From Candidatus Wallbacteria bacterium (GTDB taxonomy: Bacteria > Muiribacteriota > JAQTZZ01): 15,428 nucleotides of DNA. Below are positions 1 to 7,024 of the stretch, piece by piece. Location of the stretch: contig JAQTRI010000033.1 in NCBI GenBank assembly GCA_028711905.1, forward strand, positions 1 through 15,428, written 5' to 3'. The stretch's first letter is position 1; every line of letters starts with the position of its first letter. The notes under the pieces are model-generated. The model was not told the DNA's origin, made no database searches, and saw nothing but the letters and a program-made list of their open reading frames with translations. The translations under genes were made by a program, and so were the position numbers.

Positions 1-144
1 TTGGGTATCCCAGGTTCGGCGGCAGCCAGCCTGCGGTACATCGGCGAGGTCCATCTGCACCTTGAAGAGTATGACAAAGCCATCGAATACTTTGACCAGT
101 GCATGGAAACCTATCCCACGGCCCTGAGATATAATGGACACTGA
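1..144 (+). pseudogene. TPR protein fragment, 5' side of a frameshifted gene
   Basis: The reading frame is open from the first base and ends at TGA 142-144. The 47 residues read as a tetratricopeptide repeat: LRYIGEVHLHLEEYDKAIEY has the small/aromatic spacing of a TPR A-helix/B-helix pair. It then breaks off in the middle of the next helix. The TPR-like coding sense continues in frame 3 from about position 135 (LLLRANRGLGKCELELGN, then KAHEYFAAAVKAY), so the two frames look like one gene with a single base missing, or two extra, near 135-144. The 5' end lies outside the window. The break may be a true mutation or an assembly error; sequence alone cannot decide. Confidence 0.6.
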
Positions 145-332
145 ACAAGCCATATCTCCTGCTCAGGGCCAACCGGGGACTGGGAAAATGCGAACTGGAG
201 CTGGGTAATGTTCAAAAGGCTCATGAGTACTTTGCCGCGGCAGTCAAGGCTTATTGCGGAGACCTGACGATCGATGACGGTGACGATTATGCACAGGAGG
301 TCAAGGAACTGATCATCAGCAAGGTACTGCTG

Positions 333-710
333 GTGAAAATCGAACCCATGATCGACTCCATGGAGCCTGGGTCAAGCGAAGTATTTACAACTTCCATTGT
401 TTATCCCGATGACACGCCGGCTCTTGTTCCTGCCGGAGCTATTCTCCAGTGGACCTGGGAAGTGAGCGGCAATGAAGGCGATGGTCATGATTTCATTTCC
501 ACAACCGGGAATACTGCGACATACATTGCCGGTAGCGGAGACTTCATGGATACGATCATAACTGCCAAGTGCAAAATCGATGCAGGAATCTTTACAGGGA
601 AAAGATCAGGCAAGGCAGTGGACAGGTTCGTGTGGGTGGAAGGGGACAACCATGTGCCGCTTTGTTTTGCCCTTTATCCTTCCCAAATCACTTTACAGTC
701 GGATCGATAA
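333..710 (+). CDS. TPR plus Ig-like domain protein, 3' part of the frameshifted gene
   Basis: The nominal ORF starts at GTG 333 and gives 125 aa, but the same frame is open back to 135. That upstream part encodes a further TPR-like helical hairpin and an acidic linker, so 333 is probably not the true start. Residues from about 350 nt onward are beta-rich, with an Ig/PKD-like pattern: alternating hydrophobics, an LQWTWEVSG strand pair, TATYIAGSG, then DTIITAKCKI. There is no separate signal peptide because the N-terminus belongs to the preceding fragment (1-144). The combination suggests a cell-envelope or periplasmic scaffold protein; no enzymatic motif is visible. The last 23 bases overlap the 3' end of the minus-strand radical SAM gene. 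Confidence 0.55.
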   Translation: MKIEPMIDSMEPGSSEVFTTSIVYPDDTPALVPAGAILQWTWEVSGNEGDGHDFISTTGNTATYIAGSGDFMDTIITAKCKIDAGIFTGKRSGKAVDRFVWVEGDNHVPLCFALYPSQITLQSDR

Positions 711-3700
711 TGTTCAATGATGAAAGACTCAAAAAACGCACCAGTCGCTGCAACCATTCAAGCCTTCTTCGCCTGACGCTGAACCTGTTGCGTCCGTCCG
801 TACTGCGCCAGGTCAGCGCATAACCGTGCCTGTAGACCACTCCATGCTTGAGCGGGTGCTCGTAAATAAGACTCTGATCTGCTACAACGCACGGATACCC
901 TGTACCGATCTTGTCGGAAAAACGACGGGATCTGATCAAGAAATACGCGGTTCTGAGAAAATCGGAAAACTCCTCACCAGGGTATCCCACCATCATGTTC
1001 AACATAACATAGATACCAGCCTTGTGTGTGGCTTTGATCACTTCCAGGGCCTGGGCAGGAGTGAACTTTTTCCCCATCAGGGACAGCACTTTGCTTGATC
1101 CGCTTTCAATACCGTAACTGATTATTCCAAATCCTGCCGCTTTGAGAAGGCACAGCAAATCCTTATCCATTTCAGGCCGGATAGAAGCCATGCCTTCGAA
1201 AAAAATCAGTTCGGACAGAGGAACAATCCGTCCTTCAACATTGACTTTTACTGCCAGGATACCCTCTGCCAGCTCTCTGAGCATTGACGGATCACCGTTA
1301 ATAGCTGATTCAGAGCAAAGAAAATGCACCCTCCGGCAAAAAGGCGGATTCCCATAGTGCTTCTTCACATGTCCAATGATTTCATTCAGAATCTGGCCGG
1401 AGGATTTTGTGCGGAAGTATCGCCAGAAACTGGTTTCTCTGCAGAAGCGACAATGATTCCGACACCCCCTGCTGAAAGAAACAGGCAGTTTGGTGTAGCA
1501 ATTGAGATCAAGCCCCTCGAAATCGGGGGTGGGCAATTCCCCCGGATCAATGTACATTCCTCCATTTCTGTATATGAGAAAATTGCCTGAGCGCTGGACC
1601 ACGCGCACCAAATTTTCAGTGTTTTCCCCTCGTTCCAGAGCACGGCACAACGAAAGCATCGGGCCTTCTCCCTCACCAGTAACAAGATAATCAGGACCGT
1701 CCGGGGAACGCATTAAATTGCCGATGACATCAACGAACAGGTCTGTGTAATGATCGGACACAGAAAGCAGGTTCGAGGTCCCGGCAGGATGTTTGCCGTC
1801 AGGAGGAGTTCCCTGTCTCGTTGTCAGAAGCTCTTGCCGTATTCCTGAGTCTGATTCTTTGTTGTCATCACTGCTGCGACTGAGAACTATACTCGAAATT
1901 TTGAACACTTTCTTCCCGCTGAGACCTCCGGATGGCTGCAACTGCAGTTCGAATGCTTTGACATTCGCACGGTCGGACCCTCCGATAGCAGGAACGATTT
2001 TTTCCAGATCGAACATCAGGCTGAAATCCCCAGCAGCTTCAGAGATTTCGCCCCTTCCCACACCTGGAACATAAAGGGGGTGTCTATCTTCCATCAGAGT
2101 ACTGTCCCAGGGAATCGCACTGATCGAACAACCCGGGGTTTTTCGCCTGATCCCAAGATGGACGCCCCTGATTTCGTACCGCCGCTCTTCCCTGTAATCT
2201 GACAATGGAGAAACAGTCAGGGATATCCCAGTGACAGAACCAAGATCAGGATTGACCGCCTCGCCTGAGGGACTGTTCAGATCCATAATTATCCATCCAC
2301 CGTTTTCAGAGGCCAGTGAAGGAGCTGTCACAAAATCATGCCATTTAAATACTTTGCGGTCCCCCTTGAGAAGAACCTCTACCTGGCAAGTAAACACATC
2401 GTTACATATGGATCCGGCATGGACATGGAAAGCTATGCAGTCGTAAGCGCCGAAAGAGCAGGCACTGCGCTTTGCATGCCAGGAAACCGCTCCCTTTGCG
2501 GAACGAAACACTATCCGCGCCTGTTTTGACTCTTCAATGACAATAGAATCGCGCCAAGATATGGTCAGATCACTCAAAGGGCGCGGTTCCAACCCTTTGC
2601 TCAGCCGCTTATCGCATCTGGTCGAAAGCCCACATCGCCCATCTCCGAAAAAAACATCCGTCCCCGCTCCCTGCCGATCGATCATCACCCCGCACTTGAA
2701 TCCAAAACTGCGCGGATCAGCTCCGGACATTTCAACTGTAAGGGTATCAAAAATGCTCCAGTCTTTGATTTCCGGTTGCAGACGGACAGAAGAAAACGGG
2801 TGTTCCCCTTGATAGTCGGCTGCATGGATGAGTTCGCCCTCCGAGCCGCGACAGGTTACTGCCCTGGACCCTTCATGACTGTAAGTGGAGAAATCCGAGT
2901 ATAAAAACGCGTATGGATCGAATGGAGGTTCTTCCCTGAGGCGGATCGACTGTCCGCATCTGTAATCGGATGCTCTGGGAACTCCTTTGACAAGAAAAGC
3001 CCCGTGTATTTCGAACTCGCGCAAACCATGAACCCTTTGCAGGGGCGAGATTTCCAGTTCAAAGCCATTGATTTTCTCAAACGGCAAATTTCCTCCTATG
3101 CCGCTGAACAGAGAAAACGGCACTTCCAGAAGAACAGGAACCGAATACCCCATCAGGTCCTGGCTGCAGTGATCACTGACAGCCTCAGCGAAAAATGCCC
3201 CATGATCGTTTCCTGGAGTCGGCAACAGCCGTATTTTGACCCGGTCATGCTCACAGTGCTGTGCCTTTACAGCAAGAGCCAACCCGTCAAACCCTGACAG
3301 ATTCTGGTCTGGGAAACTGAAACGAATGGTCGAACGGCCGGAAAAGGAATCGAATAATACGCAATGTCTGATGTGCTTATTGCTATGAGACAGCCGGATT
3401 GAGGTGTCGCTGGTCGTACCAGAACCATCAGTTACGGTGAACAGGCGGTCAGCAACCGTACCAGCTATCACGCCTTCCTCTGGAAGTGAGCCGGGGAAAA
3501 GGGGACCCCCATAGACAACCTTCACATTGCGATCAATCCTCTTCAGTTCTGATGCCAGCATCCCGGACAGCATCAGGTTGTCGGAATAAATCGAAAATCC
3601 CACCACCTGTGGTTTCTGTTCCATGATAACACTGGCCCAGACAGGTATCTTGTCCAGGAAATAAGTTGAAAGAGATTCCGGCAGCGATGAAAAATTCTTC

Positions 3701-3894
3701 CACATGTTGCGCGCTTCATAAGCGATGCCCCATAGTTTTCTCAATTCCGCCGGCTGTTCGTGAAAAGATAAAATGTTGAAATCATGTACACTGGTCTGGA
3801 AACCATGTTTCAGGAGCCATGCTGAAAGAGAAGTGATACCAAATGGGGGAGTCTCAGTAGACCATGGAGGTAAAAAAACCAGTGAGATTTTCAT
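688..3894 (-). CDS. Cobalamin-binding radical SAM protein with large beta-sandwich insert
   Basis: I take the ATG at 3894 (1068 aa; GGTGGAAG just upstream) rather than an in-frame TTG at 3930 that lacks a Shine-Dalgarno. The protein then begins MKISLVFLPPW, a usual B12-domain start. Residues 1-133 form the first part of a B12-binding Rossmann domain (VVGFSIYSDN; VVYGGP at 126-131). The end of that domain appears only near 714-743 (DYLVTGEGE). The radical SAM core follows, with CRNHCRFC (Cys811, 815, 818) for the 4Fe-4S cluster, YGIESGS at 927-933 and GYPGE at 970-974. Residues about 135-713 are an insert. It contains at least three beta-sandwich-like units ending in similar motifs at 275-304, 554-585 and 645-673, of the type seen in carbohydrate-binding or CIA30-like folds. 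The family (BchE-like class) acts on varied substrates such as lipids, tetrapyrroles and methyl acceptors; the substrate here is unknown. Upstream on the minus strand only a weak -10 (TAGAAT, 3940-3935) is seen. Confidence 0.85.
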   Translation of the reverse strand: MKISLVFLPPWSTETPPFGITSLSAWLLKHGFQTSVHDFNILSFHEQPAELRKLWGIAYEARNMWKNFSSLPESLSTYFLDKIPVWASVIMEQKPQVVGFSIYSDNLMLSGMLASELKRIDRNVKVVYGGPLFPGSLPEEGVIAGTVADRLFTVTDGSGTTSDTSIRLSHSNKHIRHCVLFDSFSGRSTIRFSFPDQNLSGFDGLALAVKAQHCEHDRVKIRLLPTPGNDHGAFFAEAVSDHCSQDLMGYSVPVLLEVPFSLFSGIGGNLPFEKINGFELEISPLQRVHGLREFEIHGAFLVKGVPRASDYRCGQSIRLREEPPFDPYAFLYSDFSTYSHEGSRAVTCRGSEGELIHAADYQGEHPFSSVRLQPEIKDWSIFDTLTVEMSGADPRSFGFKCGVMIDRQGAGTDVFFGDGRCGLSTRCDKRLSKGLEPRPLSDLTISWRDSIVIEESKQARIVFRSAKGAVSWHAKRSACSFGAYDCIAFHVHAGSICNDVFTCQVEVLLKGDRKVFKWHDFVTAPSLASENGGWIIMDLNSPSGEAVNPDLGSVTGISLTVSPLSDYREERRYEIRGVHLGIRRKTPGCSISAIPWDSTLMEDRHPLYVPGVGRGEISEAAGDFSLMFDLEKIVPAIGGSDRANVKAFELQLQPSGGLSGKKVFKISSIVLSRSSDDNKESDSGIRQELLTTRQGTPPDGKHPAGTSNLLSVSDHYTDLFVDVIGNLMRSPDGPDYLVTGEGEGPMLSLCRALERGENTENLVRVVQRSGNFLIYRNGGMYIDPGELPTPDFEGLDLNCYTKLPVSFSRGCRNHCRFCRETSFWRYFRTKSSGQILNEIIGHVKKHYGNPPFCRRVHFLCSESAINGDPSMLRELAEGILAVKVNVEGRIVPLSELIFFEGMASIRPEMDKDLLCLLKAAGFGIISYGIESGSSKVLSLMGKKFTPAQALEVIKATHKAGIYVMLNMMVGYPGEEFSDFLRTAYFLIRSRRFSDKIGTGYPCVVADQSLIYEHPLKHGVVYRHGYALTWRSTDGRNRFSVRRRRLEWLQRLVRFLSLSSLNIIDPTVK

Positions 3895-3974
3895 GTCTTC
3901 CACCAACGCACAACATTCCGCCCGCCGCAATATTATTCTAAACTAATTGCCCTGATTCTGAAAGAATTGCATTA

Positions 3975-4003
3975 TTGATTTTCAGCTCCATAAAACATAT
4001 GAT
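3975..4003 (+). promoter_or_regulatory. Sigma70-type promoter for the SGNH gene
   Basis: TTGATT (3975-3980) and TATGAT (3998-4003) are separated by exactly 17 bases in an AT-rich intergenic region. Transcription would start near 4010 and leave a leader of about 90 nt before the ATG at 4099. The match is by eye to the sigma70 consensus; use by this organism's RNA polymerase is inferred. Confidence 0.5.
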
Positions 4004-4098
4004 AGAATTCAATTTCCCCCAAGTAAATGTAACCAAAATCGATGTTCTTTATGGTGCAAAAACACAACAATCAACTGGGACACATAACATGAAACATC

Positions 4099-4758
4099 AT
4101 GCCAGACTTCTGTAATCGATTTTTTCACTCCAGATCCGCTTCCATCCTGCTCGCTCTTGCGTCCGTATTAATGACACTAATTGCCGTTGAGTTGCTTCTG
4201 CATTATCTGGACCCGACCAAATACCGTTATTGCTTTACCGTCACCACACCCTATGAAACCGCGATTTATCGCGTCCTTCCCCGGGAAGACCCCTTGCGTT
4301 TCGATCTCCTTCCCGGCGCCAAACTCTTCTGGTGCTCGATCAATGATCACGGATTTCGCGGCCATCCTGTCCGGGAAAATCTGCGCAAGATCGCTTTCAT
4401 AGGCGATTCAGTCGTTTTCGGAGTTGGCCTCAATGATGAAGAAACCCTGCCGTACAGGCTGCAGGAGTACTTTGCCTCTTCAGAAGAAATCTTCCAGGTG
4501 CTGAATTTCGGTGTGCCGGGTTACAACACTGAGCAGGCCTCCCTTTTTCTGGAACGGCAATTGGAAAAACTGACACCGGATATGATCATTCTCGGTTACA
4601 CCCTCAATGATGACCTGGATTCCTGCTTAGTGGAGATCGATGGGGAAGCGCGCAGGTATTACGCGGTGAATTACAAACCTTCGCCTGTGGTCACCAGGCT
4701 TTCACCGGTCCTGGATATATGGCTGGCCAGGAACTCCCGCCTTTATCTAAAGAGATAA
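4099..4758 (+). CDS. SGNH/GDSL-type hydrolase, truncated at the C-terminus
   Basis: The product is 219 aa. Residues 16-36 are a strongly hydrophobic N-terminal segment, a likely membrane anchor or signal. A spacer ending in INDHGFRG follows, as is usual for membrane-linked SGNH hydrolases. Block I is KIAFIGDSVVFGVG with nucleophile Ser104. Block II is LNFGVPGYNT (136-144). Block III is LGYTLNDD with Asn170. Block V, the DxxH that supplies the catalytic His, is missing because a TAA ends the frame at 4756-4758; relatives usually run well past 300 residues. A +1 frame after about 4750 reads RDKELPHELSAWKSDWLKNA, which might be a displaced continuation. The ATG has no good Shine-Dalgarno. These proteins typically remove or add acyl groups on envelope polysaccharides; this copy is probably inactive unless the stop is an error. 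Confidence 0.7.
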   Translation: MPDFCNRFFHSRSASILLALASVLMTLIAVELLLHYLDPTKYRYCFTVTTPYETAIYRVLPREDPLRFDLLPGAKLFWCSINDHGFRGHPVRENLRKIAFIGDSVVFGVGLNDEETLPYRLQEYFASSEEIFQVLNFGVPGYNTEQASLFLERQLEKLTPDMIILGYTLNDDLDSCLVEIDGEARRYYAVNYKPSPVVTRLSPVLDIWLARNSRLYLKR

Positions 4759-4821
4759 AGAACTTCCGCATGAATTATCTGCCTGGAAGTCTGACTGGTT
4801 AAAAAATGCCGGCACTAATGC

Positions 4822-6369
4822 TCAGCAGCCATTTTTTATTTTTTCAATTGATTCCGAAAGGTTCGTGACGATTTTCAGCATTTCCCTGCGCCTGATGTCG
4901 GGCGGCAGTTTGGTCGCATGCCTGAGTTTGCCGAGAGCAAGCTGACTTTCCTGCGCGATTTCATCAAGAAGCTTTGTCAATCCGGCAGCGGATGCGTTGA
5001 TCATGGTCTGCCTGGCGGAAATACGCGTCATACCCTTGCGCAATGTCGTACACTGTTTCTTGACACCGCTTGAGAGATTCTGCAGGAATAACGACACATC
5101 CCTGCTGCTTCTGTCCTGAGGGTCAACCGGGCGCTGCGTCATCCGGCCCAGACGCCCCTGCACTCCTTCGCGCACAAATCCCAGAGACTGCTGCAATTCT
5201 GTCAGGATCCCGTTTTCCATTTCCATGAGCTCGGAAAACCCGCTGCGAAAAGCGCTGATGCGGGAAAAAACCATTTCTTCCATCTCCAGGCTGATCCTTA
5301 CCAGCTGCTTGACTGTCTCTTCGTGCGGATCAGGTTCAATGTCCGGCTTCAGTTCATGTGCCCTTTTCTCAAATTCCAGGTCCAGATGCGTAGTGCAGTA
5401 CTCTTTCATTTCAAGAGAAATATCCCTGCCTGCAGCCATTTTCTCCAGAAAAGACATCATTTCTGTTGCTGCCGGGTTGATTTCCAGGGCCTGCTTGAGG
5501 TAAGAACCGGCTTTTTTCGAGTCTTTCCGATACAGATAACTGATACCGGCGCACTTGATAGCCAGCTGGAAATTGGCTGGTGACAGTTCCCGTGAACGAT
5601 CATAAGCTTCAAGGCTTTCCTTTGTTCGTCCGTCACGAAACAGCAGATCACCAAGCTTTTCATACTTTGCAGCATCAGGAACCAGTTTCACCGCCTGATC
5701 CAGATATCCGGCCGAAACATCGAATTTCCCGGCCTCCTCGAATAATCTCACAAGCCCATCTAATGCCTCCATCCGCTGTGCAAGATTGACCTGGAGCTGC
5801 ACCAGTCGTTTCAAACTCTGAATTGCATCCTCCGGCCTGCGGAGCTTCTCCTGGCAGAACGCCATTCTCAGAAGAATGGCAGGCTGATCTCCACCGAAAC
5901 GGATGGCCTCTTCGTAATTCAACGCTGCTGCCTCGAAACTGCGTGAACGAAAGTATAGCTCACCCAGCGCCAGATAACCCTTGAACTGGGACGGAAACAT
6001 TTCAATATATTTCTGCCAGAGCGACAGGCTTTTAAGCTGATCACCGATTTTCTCGTAATTAAGCGAGAGTTCTTTGAAAATTTTCCATGTCGGATTGAGC
6101 TCGAGTCCGAATTCCAGGAGCATTACTGCTTCTGCAGCGCGCTGCATAACACAAAAAGCGCGGGAGGCCTGGATGAATGCCGTGACATTGCGTGGATTGC
6201 CTTCAATGGCATGACTCAAATGCTGCAAGGCTTTTTCCGGAACTTTACGCCTCAGCGCAAGAGTCCCGGTAACAGTTTCAGCCTCCGATTCCCTGAAGCG
6301 GGCTGCACCAGACGCAGTCCCGCGGGCGGATTCAATGATTGATCGTGCTGTAATCCGCTTGGCTTCCAT
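4822..6369 (-). CDS. TPR-repeat protein with helical C-terminal domain
   Basis: The 515-aa protein has no signal peptide or membrane segment and is probably cytoplasmic. Residues about 30-305 hold roughly eight TPR units; clear ones are GYLALGELYFRSRSFEAAAL near 131-150 and AKYEKLGDLLFRDGRTKESL near 234-253. Residues about 345-515 are charged and helical, probably coiled coil, and match no enzyme I recognise. The ATG directly follows the stop codon of the acidic zinc-ribbon gene (TAG then ATG, no gap), which points to coupled translation, since no strong ribosome-binding site lies before it. TPR superhelices bind protein partners; the strongly acidic neighbour is a plausible partner, but that is inference. 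Confidence 0.8.
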   Translation of the reverse strand: MEAKRITARSIIESARGTASGAARFRESEAETVTGTLALRRKVPEKALQHLSHAIEGNPRNVTAFIQASRAFCVMQRAAEAVMLLEFGLELNPTWKIFKELSLNYEKIGDQLKSLSLWQKYIEMFPSQFKGYLALGELYFRSRSFEAAALNYEEAIRFGGDQPAILLRMAFCQEKLRRPEDAIQSLKRLVQLQVNLAQRMEALDGLVRLFEEAGKFDVSAGYLDQAVKLVPDAAKYEKLGDLLFRDGRTKESLEAYDRSRELSPANFQLAIKCAGISYLYRKDSKKAGSYLKQALEINPAATEMMSFLEKMAAGRDISLEMKEYCTTHLDLEFEKRAHELKPDIEPDPHEETVKQLVRISLEMEEMVFSRISAFRSGFSELMEMENGILTELQQSLGFVREGVQGRLGRMTQRPVDPQDRSSRDVSLFLQNLSSGVKKQCTTLRKGMTRISARQTMINASAAGLTKLLDEIAQESQLALGKLRHATKLPPDIRRREMLKIVTNLSESIEKIKNGC

Positions 6370-6693
6370 CTAATGCAAGGTTTTTACCGGTTCATCCGAA
6401 TCGTCCGGTTCTTCCTCATCCGGTTCCTCGTACAGATCATCAAGGTCTTCTTCAAAATCAGGGATCTCTTCGTCTTCCTCGTCTTCGTCATCGTCATCCA
6501 GATCCACGATTCCGCCCAGATCATCGTCTAATTCAAAATCCTCGACTGCAGATCCCGGCATGTCTTCTCCATCTTCAGGAAGGCTGTCCAACTCATCAAT
6601 GATTTCAGTGTCATCACTCCCGCATTCAGGGCAATGGTTTTTTTTGGTCATCTTTCCTTCGAATCCGCAGTAGTTACAATACCCGTATGCCAT
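6370..6693 (-). CDS. Small zinc-ribbon protein with a highly acidic tail
   Basis: The 107-aa product begins MAYGYCNYCGFEG and continues with HCPECGS, giving two CxxC knuckles (Cys6/Cys9 and Cys21/Cys24) as in a rubredoxin-like zinc ribbon. From about residue 27 to the end the sequence is dominated by Asp and Glu, including an uninterrupted acidic run near residues 67-77, so the tail is probably disordered and very negatively charged. A GGAGG lies 11 nt before the ATG. It is the first gene of a two-gene unit with the TPR protein. Short zinc ribbons with acidic tails often mediate protein or nucleic-acid contacts, but the specific role is unknown. The low-complexity tail makes family assignment by similarity unreliable. 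Confidence 0.75.
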   Translation of the reverse strand: MAYGYCNYCGFEGKMTKKNHCPECGSDDTEIIDELDSLPEDGEDMPGSAVEDFELDDDLGGIVDLDDDDEDEEDEEIPDFEEDLDDLYEEPDEEEPDDSDEPVKTLH

Positions 6694-6750
6694 CCCTTGT
6701 TTGTCCTCCCGCTATGGCGTATCTGTTTGTTTATCCCCTGCTCAGGCGCC

Positions 6751-6779
6751 ATGTTAATGAAAATGAACCGGCCTGTCAA
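6751..6779 (-). promoter_or_regulatory. Sigma70-type promoter for the zinc-ribbon/TPR unit
   Basis: On the minus strand TTGACA (6779-6774) is followed after 17 bases by TAACAT (6756-6751). The -35 is a perfect consensus match and the -10 matches at four of six positions. The start point would be near 6744, about 50 nt before the ATG at 6693. Confidence 0.5.
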
Positions 6780-6889
6780 CGACTTTGATTGTCGCATGAA
6801 TGAAAAAGCAATAGTTCCCCCTTTGCATAAAGCATACGGTCTCTGCTTGCAGGCCTGACCGTTTACTGCTTAAGGATGGCCTTGAATCG

Positions 6890-6930
6890 CACAACCACAA
6901 GCCTTGAGATTAAATGGTGATGTGGTTGTG
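6890..6930. repeat. Perfect 10-bp inverted repeat upstream of the lipoprotein gene
   Basis: CACAACCACA (6890-6899) and TGTGGTTGTG (6921-6930) are exact reverse complements around a 21-nt centre. A short direct repeat GCCTTGA occurs before the left arm (6879-6885) and again inside the loop (6901-6907). The element sits about 95 bp before the lipoprotein ATG in the divergent region (6694-7024). It could be an operator whose half-sites lie about three helical turns apart (31 bp centre to centre), or an RNA hairpin in a leader. There is no T-tract, so a terminator is unlikely. I saw no convincing plus-strand promoter beside it. Confidence 0.5.
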
Positions 6931-7024
6931 AAATTTTGACTAAACCGATTAAACCCGCAGCGGCTTCTGCCGATATATCAGGTACAAATAGCGCAAAAAA
7001 CCTGTGAATATGGAGGATACCTAC

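Noticed and set aside
4089..4115. Mini-ORF MKHHARLL ahead of the SGNH gene, with GGGA upstream
   Set aside because: Eight codons overlapping the real ATG in another frame; no repeated regulatory codons or attenuator hairpin, so chance is likely.
5225..5583. Plus-strand ORFs inside the TPR gene
   Set aside because: Antisense shadows of a TPR protein with clear repeat structure; they show no family features.
6936..6964. Plus-strand promoter beginning TTGACT before the lipoprotein gene
   Set aside because: The -35 is good, but no acceptable -10 lies 16-18 bases downstream.
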